NCBI GenBank assembly: GCA_026397955.1
Contig: JAPLTV010000014.1
Coordinates: forward strand, 62,001 to 126,000
Direction of reading: 5' to 3'
Origin: Verrucomicrobiota bacterium
Lineage (GTDB): Bacteria > Verrucomicrobiota > Verrucomicrobiia > Opitutales > UBA953
DNA length: 64,000 nucleotides
Each line of letters starts with the position of its first letter. Position 1 is the stretch's first letter. The translations under genes and the position numbers were made by a program. Below, one piece after another: positions 52,550 through 61,156 of the stretch. The notes under the pieces are model-generated. The model had not been told where the DNA came from. It saw only the letters and a list, made by a program, of their open reading frames with translations, and did no database searches.

Positions 52550-53164
52550 ATGAAGCCCCGCGAAATCATTCTCATCCTTCTTGCTGCTGCCTTTGGTGCC
52601 GTGGCCATCGTCACCTGGAGCGAGGAAATCGCCGCCAACGAACGTGCGGCCAAGATCAGCAAGGAAGCCGCCGAGGCTCGCCTCAAGAGCGCCGCTGACA
52701 TCAAGACCCTCAACGAAAAGATCGTGAAGGACGCCGCTGCGGCCAAGAAGGCCGCCGATGACTCTAGCACGAAGGCTACTGCCCTCCTCGCCCAGACCAA
52801 GGCGGACGCCGAAAAAGTCGTGAAGCAGGCGGTCGAGGTCCTCGCCAAGGCCAAGGATGACGCCGCCAAGGCCGCTGTGAAGGCCGCCGAGCTCGAGAAG
52901 TCCAAGGCCGCCGCCGACAACCGCGTCAACGAACTCACCGCCGAACTCGCCCGCCTCCGTGACGGCTCCGAACTGAAGGAAGCGATCGCCAAGCAGAAGA
53001 AGGCGGAAGCCGACCTGGAAGCCGCTTCCACGGCCCTCCGCGAGGCCAACGCCGCGACCGCTAAGGCCGTCGCCCGCCTCGCCGAAGTCGAAGAAGAGAA
53101 TCGTCGCCTCCGCGAGCAGACCAAGGGCACCGACAACGTGTCGCCCAACTACCGCGCGCTCTGA
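52550..53164 (+). CDS. Ala/Lys-rich coiled-coil protein with N-terminal membrane anchor
   Basis: 204 residues. An N-terminal helix (IILILLAAAFGAVAIVTW) would anchor it, probably as an uncleaved signal. The remainder is one long, Ala-, Lys- and Glu-rich coiled coil (about 30-190) with repeated AAKKAADDS- and KDDAAKAAVKAAELEKS-like stretches. No catalytic motif is present. Such low-complexity coiled coils occur in TolA-like and structural proteins, but no specific function can be assigned. A strong terminator follows the stop. The overlapping antisense ORF is a codon-bias shadow. Confidence 0.75.
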   Translation: MKPREIILILLAAAFGAVAIVTWSEEIAANERAAKISKEAAEARLKSAADIKTLNEKIVKDAAAAKKAADDSSTKATALLAQTKADAEKVVKQAVEVLAKAKDDAAKAAVKAAELEKSKAAADNRVNELTAELARLRDGSELKEAIAKQKKAEADLEAASTALREANAATAKAVARLAEVEEENRRLREQTKGTDNVSPNYRAL

Positions 53165-53184
53165 GTTACCTGGGAACTCCGCGA

Positions 53185-53643
53185 TCAGCCCGACCGTATG
53201 GTCGGGCTTTTTTGTGCCTGCGCGAAGAGGCGACAGAGCTTGGCGAGCAACCTAGGTCGCGCCTTGGTACGCAACTCATGCTCCCATAAGCGCACGACGT
53301 TCCAGCCGGCCCGTCTTAGGTTGCGCGTGTCGCGGCGATCGCGTTCCTGGTTGCGACGGAACTTGGCGCGCCAGAAGACGGCGTTGCCCCTAGGCTTCGT
53401 GCCGTGGCGAGGACAGCCATGCCAGAAGCAGCCATTGACGAAGATCACGAGCCGCCTGAGCTGGTAGACGAAGTCCAGACGCACCCTGAACGGCTCACCC
53501 TGGGCGTCACGCCCACGCACGGCCTGCTGCCGCCAGCCTGACCACCCCTGGGCCCGGAGCACGGCCGCCAAGGCGCCTACGGTGCTGGCGTTGCCTCGCC
53601 CCCGCACCCTGGCCATCAAGGCGCTGCGCTGGGCGTGGATCAT
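53185..53643 (-). CDS. vsr: Very short patch repair endonuclease (Vsr family)
   Basis: 152 residues. Vsr nicks next to T:G mismatches that arise when 5-methylcytosine deaminates. The metal-site Asp lies in RVRLDFVYQLRRLVIFVNGCFWHGCPRH, with the key FWHG following. FWRAKFRRNQERDRRDTRNLRRAGWNVVRLWEHEL is the second family block. The first position of the usual FVHGCFWH motif is N here; variants of this type are common in the wider family. No cytosine methyltransferase gene is in the window, so its partner is elsewhere or absent. The C-terminus is encoded by the convergent terminator. Confidence 0.9.
   Translation of the reverse strand: MIHAQRSALMARVRGRGNASTVGALAAVLRAQGWSGWRQQAVRGRDAQGEPFRVRLDFVYQLRRLVIFVNGCFWHGCPRHGTKPRGNAVFWRAKFRRNQERDRRDTRNLRRAGWNVVRLWEHELRTKARPRLLAKLCRLFAQAQKSPTIRSG
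53187..53213 (+). terminator. Intrinsic terminator after the coiled-coil gene
   Basis: Perfect stem AGCCCGACC/GGTCGGGCT with loop GTAT, followed by six Ts. The convergent vsr coding region runs through this hairpin and encodes its last eight or nine codons from it. Confidence 0.92.
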
Positions 53644-53675
53644 GAGGTCCGCGATGTCGTATCATGAATACGAAA

Positions 53676-53700
53676 CAGCCCGGGCCTAAAGGTCCGGGCT
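53676..53700. other. Hairpin between vsr and the porin gene
   Basis: Stem AGCCCGGGCC/GGTCCGGGCT with loop TAAA (one G-T pair). It lies upstream of vsr and beyond the porin terminator; lacks a clear T-run. Confidence 0.4.
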
Positions 53701-53717
53701 GGTCGGCGACTCCGCCA

Positions 53718-53749
53718 AACAAAGAGGGCCGGCATCCCTGCCGGCCCTC
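53718..53749 (-). terminator. Intrinsic terminator after the OprP-like porin
   Basis: Perfect 11-bp stem GAGGGCCGGCA/TGCCGGCCCTC with loop TCCC, followed on the minus strand by TTTGTTT. It lies 27 bp past the porin stop. Confidence 0.88.
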
Positions 53750-53775
53750 GTGCTATGAAGCTAACCAGTTACGCC

Positions 53776-55200
53776 TTAGAAGGCGACCTGAGCCTGGAGG
53801 CGTAGCGTGTCGATCGTCGCCTTGACCTGCGTCGAGGAGAGGACGTTGACGTTCGAGGTGGTGGTCAGGTTATCCTTGAACTCGGCGCGCTCGATACCGA
53901 ACTGGATCTTGGCGTTGTAACCATTCACCTGCTGGCCGAGGGCCTCGAGGTTGAAGTAGTAGTTCACGCCGAGGTAAATCGCGCTCGACTTGTCGTAGTT
54001 CAGGCCGACACCGGAAGAACCGGCAGCCTTGAAGCCACGCTCGCCGTCGCCGATCTGCTGGCCGCGCATGTCGGTGTCGAGGCTGGTGTAGCGGGCGACG
54101 CCTTCCCAGTTGTCGTTGATCTTGTAGACGACCATAGCGTTGTAGCCGGTCGGGGTGTGATCGCCGTCAGCGGTGTTGTTGGCGTCATCAAGGGAGGACT
54201 TGACCTTGGTGCTCATGTACTCGCCCTGGAAGGTCCAGTTGAAGTACTTGGCCATGAGGAAGGGGTTGTAGCCTTCCATGCTGGCGAGGGTATTCACGGC
54301 GCCGGTCGAGTTGAAGTAGCGGGAGTTACCGTAGGTAACGCCGACGGAGTAGGCTTCGTTATCCGAGACCTTATTGTTCCATGCGACGTTCGCGTAGTAG
54401 GCGAGATCGTTGGTGTTCGTGCCTTCAGTGAAGCGACCCTGGGCGGCATTCACAACGGAAGCGCCGAACTCGAAGCCCTGGGGGTTCGGGACGGAGTTGT
54501 AGTGAAGGCCGGTGTGGTGGGCGCCGAAACCGAGACGACGGCCATCGGAGGCAGCCTTTTCGGCGTTGGTAGCCGAAGATCCAGCGAGGGAGCGGTTTTC
54601 GCCTTCGTTCCAGTAACGATTGGTGATGCCGCGCTCGACGGTGGAGAGCTTACCGGAGGAGGACTTGAAGAGGGAGGTCAGGGTGCTTTCTTCGTAGCCC
54701 CAAGCCACCTTGCGGTAACCGAGGTCGAAGCTGCCGATCTCGCTGGCGTGGGAGACCATCGCGCGGTCGAGCCAGGAGGTGGAAGAGGAGGTGGTGTTGC
54801 CGGAGGTATCGAGGACGATGTTGCCCGAGATGCCGTTGCCGACGTCGGCGAGGATCTCGAGGTAGAGGCGACGCATCAGGAAGCTGCCCTGGGTCGGTGC
54901 GCTGGAGTTGGTCGTAACGCCGGAGGCGGTGGAGGCCTGGGAGTAGTCGAAGCTCTGGTACTGAGCCTGGAAGTATCCGCCGATGGTGAGGCGCTTGGTA
55001 GCGTCTTCCTTGACGAACACCTTGTTCACGCCGGAAGCGGAACGAGCCTTGGCGGCTTCGTCCAACGTCTTGGCGCGCTCTTCGGCGGTGATGAGGCCCT
55101 TCTTCACGAGAAGATCGAGCGTGGCTTTGTCTTGGGCGAAAGCCGAAACCGACGTAATGGCGGCAGCGGCGATCAGCATGGACTTGAGGGTGCTATTCAT
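53776..55200 (-). CDS. OprO/OprP-type outer-membrane porin
   Basis: 474 residues. A signal peptide (MNSTLKSMLIAAAAITSVSAFA, cleavage near residue 22) is followed by a short helical region (LLVKKGLITAEERAKTL) and the porin start RLTIGGYFQAQYQSFDY. Strand-rich sequence continues to a C-terminal Phe (LRLQAQVAF). The sequence pattern LDTSGNTTSSSTSWLDRAMVSH and GYRKVAWGYEESTLTS fits the phosphate-selective porin O/P family. Anion or phosphate uptake is likely but the selectivity cannot be inferred. No clear Pho box was found upstream. Confidence 0.87.
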   Translation of the reverse strand: MNSTLKSMLIAAAAITSVSAFAQDKATLDLLVKKGLITAEERAKTLDEAAKARSASGVNKVFVKEDATKRLTIGGYFQAQYQSFDYSQASTASGVTTNSSAPTQGSFLMRRLYLEILADVGNGISGNIVLDTSGNTTSSSTSWLDRAMVSHASEIGSFDLGYRKVAWGYEESTLTSLFKSSSGKLSTVERGITNRYWNEGENRSLAGSSATNAEKAASDGRRLGFGAHHTGLHYNSVPNPQGFEFGASVVNAAQGRFTEGTNTNDLAYYANVAWNNKVSDNEAYSVGVTYGNSRYFNSTGAVNTLASMEGYNPFLMAKYFNWTFQGEYMSTKVKSSLDDANNTADGDHTPTGYNAMVVYKINDNWEGVARYTSLDTDMRGQQIGDGERGFKAAGSSGVGLNYDKSSAIYLGVNYYFNLEALGQQVNGYNAKIQFGIERAEFKDNLTTTSNVNVLSSTQVKATIDTLRLQAQVAF

Positions 55201-55310
55201 AGGTTGTGGTGCGGTTATGCGAGCGGACTATCTCATCCTATTGTTACAGGATGAAGACGGTCCGGTGAAGAACCTGCCGTAAAGCAGGCAGGCTTAGACG
55301 GGTGGAAACC

Positions 55311-56186
55311 TCAGAAAAGCTCACTTAAGCCCGCAAAAACGTCCGGAAACCGAGCATTCCACGCTAATTCCACCCGAATCAGGCCCGTTGCCACTACGCG
55401 ATTAGGCTGCGTGCGACCACCTTTTGCCACCCTCGGACCCGCTGGAGCCGACGAATCGAAGACTGGTTCCGCCAAGCCGAGCCGCTTCGCGATCCATTTC
55501 GCCAGCGCTTCTTTCGTCACAGGATTCCCATCACCGACATTATACACGCGAGCGCCGATCGGCCCGCCGACGATTGCGGCGAGGATGGATGACGCTGCGT
55601 CATCGCGATGCAGATAATTGATGAAGTGATCGACACGTCCGCCGATGACGTTGTCGCCGCGACGCAACTGATCGACGAGATGATGACGAGCCGGACCATA
55701 GAGTCCGCCGAAACGCAGCACGCGTGCCTTGGCGAAACCGGAAGCCAGCACGGCGCGCTCTCCACCGAGGATTGCATCGGCGGTCGGCGCGCCCCCAACC
55801 GGAGAGGCTTCATCCACGACGCTGCCGTCATCCTGACGATAGACGCCAGTGGAACTGGTGAAGACGAAGCTCTGCGCGCCGACCGCGCGGGCCCAAGCGA
55901 GCGCCCGCTTCACGCCAACATCGTAAGCCAACGCATACGCTTCCGGCCCGCCGCCGCCCGTACTGGCGGCGTAGACGACGGCATCGAAGCGGGCCGGCAA
56001 CAAAGACCAATCGCCGGACTGGAGGTCGAACGCTTCGGCGGAGATACCTTCGGAGAGAAGCTTGTCGCGGGAGGCCTCCGAGCGCACAATGCCAAGGACG
56101 TCATGTCCGGCCGCGCGTGCCTGACGGGCGAACTCCGCGCCGACATAGCCACAACCGAGCACGGCAATCTTGAGAGAGGCACTCAC
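55311..56186 (-). CDS. NAD-dependent epimerase/dehydratase family (extended SDR) protein
   Basis: 291 residues from the GTG at 56186 (VSASLKIAVLGCGYVGAEFAR); the track ORF runs upstream into lpxB. The Rossmann motif is VLGCGYVG, with VYAASTGGGG, SSTGVYRQDDGSVVDE (SxxxVY region) and GLYGPARH. The catalytic YxxxK of classic SDRs is not obvious, so it may resemble YeeZ-type or other atypical members. The substrate is unknown, possibly a nucleotide sugar. Its GTG overlaps the lpxB stop by 4 bp (GTGA), so it belongs to the lpxB operon. Confidence 0.82.
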   Translation of the reverse strand: MSASLKIAVLGCGYVGAEFARQARAAGHDVLGIVRSEASRDKLLSEGISAEAFDLQSGDWSLLPARFDAVVYAASTGGGGPEAYALAYDVGVKRALAWARAVGAQSFVFTSSTGVYRQDDGSVVDEASPVGGAPTADAILGGERAVLASGFAKARVLRFGGLYGPARHHLVDQLRRGDNVIGGRVDHFINYLHRDDAASSILAAIVGGPIGARVYNVGDGNPVTKEALAKWIAKRLGLAEPVFDSSAPAGPRVAKGGRTQPNRVVATGLIRVELAWNARFPDVFAGLSELF

Positions 56187-57370
56187 TTGGGCAGGAAGGT
56201 GGCGACCCACTCGGCCGGCGTGGAGCCGGACTGCGCGGAAAGCATCCGCAGCAGCTCGCCGGCGTCCGCTACAGCCTGAGAGCGAGGGCCCGGAGTCTCG
56301 ACGCACTCACGCAAGCGGGCGGCCAAGGGCGCGGGTTCACAGGCGCCTTGGAGGTATTCAGGCCAAGCCTGACGCTTGAGGAGGATATTCGCGATGCCGA
56401 GGTTATCGACGCGTCCGGCGATCAAACGGCGACCGACGATCCAGGTGATAGGATTGGCTCGATACACGACCGCGCCGGGGATGCCCGCGAGCGCGACGGT
56501 CAGGGACATGGTGCCCGAGCTGACGAGCGCGGCGCAACCGGCGGCCGGGCCTTCGGAGACGGGGCGCAGGTCGATGCCCTTGGCCTGGTCGCCGTATTCG
56601 GCCAGCAAGCGATAGAGTTCCGCATGCACTTCGCCGCCGGTATGCAGCACGAGCGCACGGCGCTTGGGATGATCCTGGCGGAAGAGCGCAAACGCCTCGA
56701 CCAGCGCAGGGAAGATCTTACGGACCGGCTTCGGTCGGCTGCCCGGTAGCAGCAACACGGGACCCTCAGGGTCGTACTTCAATCCGTGCTGGTGGTCGGA
56801 CTCCGCGAACGGATGACCGACGAAACGGGCATCCAACTTAGTGTCGGCATATACCGCCGGCTCGAACGGGAAGATCGTGCCGACGCTATCCAGATCGCGT
56901 GCCATGGTGAAACGGCGCTTCGGCTTCCAGGCCCAAAGCTGCGGACTCACGTATTGGATGACGGCGGTCTCGCCGAAGCCGGCGCGCGACAGGCCGGCCT
57001 TGCGCAGTTCGTTCGCGAGGCGCAGGTTGAGCCCGGGATAATCGACGAGTACGACTACCTTCGGCTTCCACTGCGTGGTCCAAGTGACCATGCGCGCGAA
57101 AAGCCGGCGATAGAAGGGATACGCGGCAAGCACCTCGACGATACCCACGGCCGAGAAACCGGTCATGTCCATGAGCAGTTGGGCGCCCGCGGCGCGCAAC
57201 TGCGGGCCGCCGAAAGCGGCGATACGGAGGCCCGGATGGGCCTTGAGCAGTTCCGTGACGACCTTGGCGGCATGCTGGTCACCCGAATGCTCACCGGCCA
57301 CCACGAGGATATCGACCTCGCCCGCGCGGGGTCGGTCGAAGTTCGCTGGAATGGTCGGGAACGCGCTCAT
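56183..57370 (-). CDS. lpxB: Lipid-A-disaccharide synthase
   Basis: 395 residues from the ATG at 57370 (MSAFPTIPANFDRPRAGEVD); the 502-residue track ORF wrongly extends into the upstream gene. A GT19-family enzyme joining UDP-2,3-diacylglucosamine and lipid X at the inner membrane. ILVVAGEHSGDQHAAKVV, DMTGFSAVGIVEVL, VLVDYPGLNLRLANELRK, YVSPQLWAWKPKR and FVGHPFAE are the classic blocks. The N-terminal 20 residues extend before the conserved core. It confirms lipid A synthesis. ATGA overlap with the upstream oxidoreductase indicates an operon. Confidence 0.95.
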   Translation of the reverse strand: MSAFPTIPANFDRPRAGEVDILVVAGEHSGDQHAAKVVTELLKAHPGLRIAAFGGPQLRAAGAQLLMDMTGFSAVGIVEVLAAYPFYRRLFARMVTWTTQWKPKVVVLVDYPGLNLRLANELRKAGLSRAGFGETAVIQYVSPQLWAWKPKRRFTMARDLDSVGTIFPFEPAVYADTKLDARFVGHPFAESDHQHGLKYDPEGPVLLLPGSRPKPVRKIFPALVEAFALFRQDHPKRRALVLHTGGEVHAELYRLLAEYGDQAKGIDLRPVSEGPAAGCAALVSSGTMSLTVALAGIPGAVVYRANPITWIVGRRLIAGRVDNLGIANILLKRQAWPEYLQGACEPAPLAARLRECVETPGPRSQAVADAGELLRMLSAQSGSTPAEWVATFLPK

Positions 57371-58311
57371 TTGCGCGCCATGCCGGCGCGGATCTGTTCG
57401 GTAATTTTGATGGCGACTTCCAAGGCAGTGCGCCCGAGCTCGCCGCTGACCTTTGGGCTCTTGCGATCGCGGACGCAGGCGGTGAAAGAAGCGAGCTCGA
57501 TGGCGAGCGGTTCGCCCTTCTCGATCGGGATCTCTTCTTTGGCAAAGCCACCCTCGGCGGTCGGGTCGACGCGCACGGTGTGGCCCTTCTGGCCCATGAA
57601 GTCGATGGAGAGGTAGCCGCCAGTCTGGAAGACACGGATCTCGCGGTTCTTCTTCAGCGAGACGCGGCTGGCGCTCAGGTTGGCGACGCACCCGTTCTTG
57701 AAGGCGATGCGGGCGTTGGCGATGTCCTCGGTCTTGGTCACGACGGACACGCCGACGGCGTCGATGCGTTCGACGGGCGAGTTGGCCAACTGGAGGACGA
57801 TACCAATGTCATGGATCATCAAATCCAGCACGACGCCGACCTCGGTGCCGCGCGGCGTGAAGGGCGCCAGACGCTCAGCGGTGATGTAACGGGCGTCAGT
57901 GACGGCCTTCTCGAGGTAAGACATCACGGGATTATAATGTTCGATATGTCCGACCTGGACGATGCGGTCGGCCTTGGCGGCGGCGTCCAGGATCTGGGCA
58001 GCCTCCTCGAGTGTGACGCAGATGGGCTTCTCAATCAGGAGGTGCACGCCCTTGGCGAGCAGCGGCAACGCGACCGCGGCATGGTGGTTGGTCGGGACGA
58101 CGACGCTGACGGCATCGCAGCCGGCGGCCATCTCGTCGAGCGTGGCGAAGCGGTGGCAGCCGTGCTTGGCGCAGATTTCGGCCGCCCGGGCGTCGTTCGG
58201 TTCGAAGATGCCGGCCAGTTCGGCGCCGGGCAGGGTCGAGTAGATGCGGGCGTGGTGCTGGCCGAGCGAACCCGTGCCGGCCACCCCGCAGCGGATGCGC
58301 GTAGCGGTCAT
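57367..58311 (-). CDS. Gfo/Idh/MocA oxidoreductase, possibly a UDP-GlcNAc 3-dehydrogenase (GnnA-like)
   Basis: 314 residues from the ATG at 58311 (MTATRIRCGVAGTGSLGQHHAR). The NAD motif is GTGSLG, and LIEKPICVT holds the family's EKP lysine. VGHIEHYNPVMSYLEKAV and DLMIHDIGIVLQLA are the C-terminal catalytic-domain blocks (HD motif). In several bacteria a gene of this type, GnnA, lies beside lpxA/lpxB and makes the 3-keto sugar used for an amide-linked lipid A. Here the ATGA overlap with lpxB suggests the same; gnnB is not in the window, so this is inference. A general sugar oxidoreductase is the alternative. Confidence 0.82.
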   Translation of the reverse strand: MTATRIRCGVAGTGSLGQHHARIYSTLPGAELAGIFEPNDARAAEICAKHGCHRFATLDEMAAGCDAVSVVVPTNHHAAVALPLLAKGVHLLIEKPICVTLEEAAQILDAAAKADRIVQVGHIEHYNPVMSYLEKAVTDARYITAERLAPFTPRGTEVGVVLDLMIHDIGIVLQLANSPVERIDAVGVSVVTKTEDIANARIAFKNGCVANLSASRVSLKKNREIRVFQTGGYLSIDFMGQKGHTVRVDPTAEGGFAKEEIPIEKGEPLAIELASFTACVRDRKSPKVSGELGRTALEVAIKITEQIRAGMARK

Positions 58312-58343
58312 GAACCCCAGACTCCCTCGGGCTACGGCTTCCT

Positions 58344-60941
58344 TCAATCCGAAAACCCGCCCGCCTTGACCTCGAAGGCGAGGGCATCCTTCGCCCGCTT
58401 GACGCGGACGAGGCTGCCTTCAGGGATTTCGCCGCCCAACATGGCCTTGGCGAGCGAGGTCTCGACTTCGCGCTGCAGGTAGCGACGCAGGGGGCGTGCT
58501 CCGTAGACGGGGTCGAAGCCCTTCTCGGCGATCAGGGCCAGGGCGGTCTGATCGAAATCGAGGCGGATGCGCTTGATGGCGAGACGTTGGTTGAGGCCTC
58601 GGAGCATGATGCCCGCGATCGCAGCGACCTGCTCCTGACCCAGCGGATTGAAGAGCGCGATATCGTCGATACGGTTCAGGAACTCCGGACGGAAGTGGGC
58701 CCGCAGGTCAGCCATGACGGCTTCGCGGACGCTATCCGTGAGGCCGAAGCCGGCTTGCTCGGCGATATGCCGGCTGCCGATGTTCGACGTCATGATGAAG
58801 ATCGCGTTACGGCAGTCCACGGTGCGACCCTGCGAATCGGTCAGGCGACCGTCGTCCAGGACCTGGAGCAAGATATTGAACACTTCCGGGTGCGCCTTCT
58901 CGACTTCGTCGAGGAGCACGACCGCGTAAGGGTGGCGACGAAGGGCTTCCGTAAGCTGGCCGCCCTCTTCGTGACCGATGTAACCGGGAGGCGCACCGAC
59001 GAGACGGGACACGGCATGCTTCTCCATATACTCCGACATATCGATGCGGATCATCGACTTCTCGCTGTCGAAGAGTTCCATGGCCAAAGCCTTGGCGAGC
59101 TCGGTCTTGCCAACGCCGGTGGGACCGAGGAAGAGGAAAGAGCCGACCGGGCGACGCGGATCCTGGACGCCAGCGCGCGAACGTTGCACGGCCTCGGCGA
59201 CGACGCGCACGGCCTCGTCCTGTCCGACTACGCGAGCCTTAAGGTTATCAGCCAGACGGAGGATCTTCTGGCGTTCGCCTTCGAGCAGCTTGCTCACGGG
59301 CACACCCGTCCAGCGCGCGACGACTTCGGCGACTTCTTCCGGAGTGACGGTCTCGCGGAAAAGGCCGGTGGCGGACTTCGCGACGCCTTCAAGTTGGGCG
59401 ACCTCCTTCTCGAGGTCGGGGATAGTGCCGTAGCGGAGCTTGGCGACCTCCTCCAGCTTGCCGGCGCGTTCGGCCTTGGCCATCTCGGCCTTGGCGTCCT
59501 CGAGCTGCGAACGGGAGGTGCGCACCTTGGTCACGGCCTTCTTGTCGGCGTCCCAGCGGGCACGGAAAGCCGTCTGCTCTTCGCGGGCGGCGCCAAGCTC
59601 CTTGCGGAGCACGGCGAGACGGGCCTTGGAGGCGTCGTCCTTCTCGTTCTTAAGGGCGGATTCTTCGACCTCGAGTTGGAGCACGCGGCGGTTGAGGGCG
59701 TCGAGCTCCTGCGGCACGCTATCGATCTCGGTCCGAATCTGCGCGCAGGCCTCGTCGATCAGGTCGATGGCCTTGTCCGGCAGGAAACGCGCGGTGATGT
59801 AGCGGTCGGAGAGCGTGGCGGCCTCGACGAGGGCGGCATCCTCGATACGCACGCCATGGTGCACTTCGAAGCGCTCCTTGAGGCCGCGGAGGATGGAAAC
59901 CGTGTCGGGGACGCTCGGGGGTTCGACCAGGACCTGCTGGAAACGGCGCTCGAGGGCGGGATCCTTCTCCACGTGCTCGCGGAATTCCTTGAGGGTGGTG
60001 GCGCCGATGCAATGCAGCTCGCCGCGGGCCAGCATGGGCTTGAGGAGATTGGCGGCGTCCATCGCGCCGTCGGCCTTGCCCGCGCCGACCAGCGTGTGCA
60101 TCTCGTCGATGAAGAGCAGGATGCCACCCTCGGCGGACTTGATCTCGTTGAGGACGGCCTTGAGGCGTTCCTCGAACTCGCCGCGATACTTCGCGCCGGC
60201 CACGAGCGAGCCCATGTCCAGGGAGAACAGGGTCTTGTCGCGCAGGCTTTCCGGCACGTCGCCGTTGACGATGCGTTGGGCGAGGCCTTCGACGACGGCG
60301 GTCTTGCCGACGCCGGGTTCGCCGATGAGCACGGGATTATTCTTGGTGCGCCGGGAAAGGATGCGGATGACGCGGCGGATCTCCTCATCGCGGCCGATGA
60401 CGGGGTCCATCTTGCCCGTGCGGGCGAGCGCGGTGAGATCCTGGCCATACTTGGCGAGGGCTTCGTAGGTGGCCTCAGGATTGGCCGAAGTGACGCGCTG
60501 GGAGCCGCGCACAGCCTGGAGAGCTGCGAGGATCGCCTTGCGATCGAAGCCGACGGCCGCGAAGGCGGGGCGAAGGGAAGATGTCTCGGCGAGCGCGAGC
60601 AGGACGTGCTCAGCCGACACGAAGTCATCCTTCATGCTCTCCGCTTCGTCCTTCGCCTTGAGCATGAGCGCGTGCGTCTCGGACGAAAGGCCCGGCTGGC
60701 CTGCGGACTGGGCAAGCTTAGGCAGACGCGCCAGCTGCCCGGCGACAGCGGAAGCGAGCGCCGCCTCGTCCTTGCCAGCTCGCCGGAAGAGCGAGGAGGT
60801 CACGCCGCCCTCCTGACTCAGGAGACCGTGGAGGATGTGCGCCGGCTCCAGCGAAGGGTTGCGGCGCTGCATCGCTTCGCTCTGCGCCTGCTGGATGGCT
60901 TCGGAGGTCTTTTCGGTAAGGTTGCCGTAGGGAGATGACAT
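58344..60941 (-). CDS. clpB: Disaggregase chaperone ClpB
   Basis: 865 residues from the ATG at 60941 ([20 protein letters not shown]), with AAGGGA just upstream; the track ORF adds 32 residues. N-terminal Clp repeats (about 10-145) precede AAA-1 (Walker [19 protein letters not shown]), the coiled-coil middle domain (about 400-530), and AAA-2 ([16 protein letters not shown], sensor region [35 protein letters not shown]). The protein pulls aggregated polypeptides apart with DnaK. The C-terminal [14 protein letters not shown] is typical. No CIRCE or clear sigma-32 element is visible upstream. Its stop lies 32 bp before the oxidoreductase start. Confidence 0.96.
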   Translation of the reverse strand: MSSPYGNLTEKTSEAIQQAQSEAMQRRNPSLEPAHILHGLLSQEGGVTSSLFRRAGKDEAALASAVAGQLARLPKLAQSAGQPGLSSETHALMLKAKDEAESMKDDFVSAEHVLLALAETSSLRPAFAAVGFDRKAILAALQAVRGSQRVTSANPEATYEALAKYGQDLTALARTGKMDPVIGRDEEIRRVIRILSRRTKNNPVLIGEPGVGKTAVVEGLAQRIVNGDVPESLRDKTLFSLDMGSLVAGAKYRGEFEERLKAVLNEIKSAEGGILLFIDEMHTLVGAGKADGAMDAANLLKPMLARGELHCIGATTLKEFREHVEKDPALERRFQQVLVEPPSVPDTVSILRGLKERFEVHHGVRIEDAALVEAATLSDRYITARFLPDKAIDLIDEACAQIRTEIDSVPQELDALNRRVLQLEVEESALKNEKDDASKARLAVLRKELGAAREEQTAFRARWDADKKAVTKVRTSRSQLEDAKAEMAKAERAGKLEEVAKLRYGTIPDLEKEVAQLEGVAKSATGLFRETVTPEEVAEVVARWTGVPVSKLLEGERQKILRLADNLKARVVGQDEAVRVVAEAVQRSRAGVQDPRRPVGSFLFLGPTGVGKTELAKALAMELFDSEKSMIRIDMSEYMEKHAVSRLVGAPPGYIGHEEGGQLTEALRRHPYAVVLLDEVEKAHPEVFNILLQVLDDGRLTDSQGRTVDCRNAIFIMTSNIGSRHIAEQAGFGLTDSVREAVMADLRAHFRPEFLNRIDDIALFNPLGQEQVAAIAGIMLRGLNQRLAIKRIRLDFDQTALALIAEKGFDPVYGARPLRRYLQREVETSLAKAMLGGEIPEGSLVRVKRAKDALAFEVKAGGFSD

Positions 60942-61029
60942 GCTTCCCTTCATGCACCAACTGTTCCAAGCCCGGATGACGGATTCGGGCCTCAAACCGA
61001 GCACTAACGCCGCCACGGAGAGACAGCCG

Positions 61030-61065
61030 AGCGACAATGCGTCCCGCGGGCGACGAGTTGTCGCT
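61030..61065. promoter_or_regulatory. Inverted repeat in the clpB divergent region
   Basis: AGCGACAA and TTGTCGCT are perfect 8-bp complements 20 bases apart, between divergent clpB and the SirB1-like gene (the intergenic stretch 60942-61156 otherwise has no gene). It may be an operator; no known regulator site was recognised. Confidence 0.3.
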
Positions 61066-61156
61066 TCCCCGCCCGCCGCTCCGTCAATCCCTAAAAGACT
61101 CGGCGGGACGGACTCCCTTGTTGCCGTAGCCCTCTGGTCGTCGGTAGAAAACCCGC

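Noticed and set aside
55200-55260. Pho box upstream of the OprP-like porin (CTGTAACAAT)
   Set aside because: Only one partial half-site is present, without the 11-bp direct repeat expected of a Pho box.
58587-60938. 783-aa plus-strand ORF opposite clpB
   Set aside because: It mirrors clpB codons and has no domain pattern of its own.
60998-61020. CIRCE-like element upstream of clpB (GAGCACTAAC)
   Set aside because: Differs from GAGTGCTAA at two positions and has no inverted partner at the required distance.
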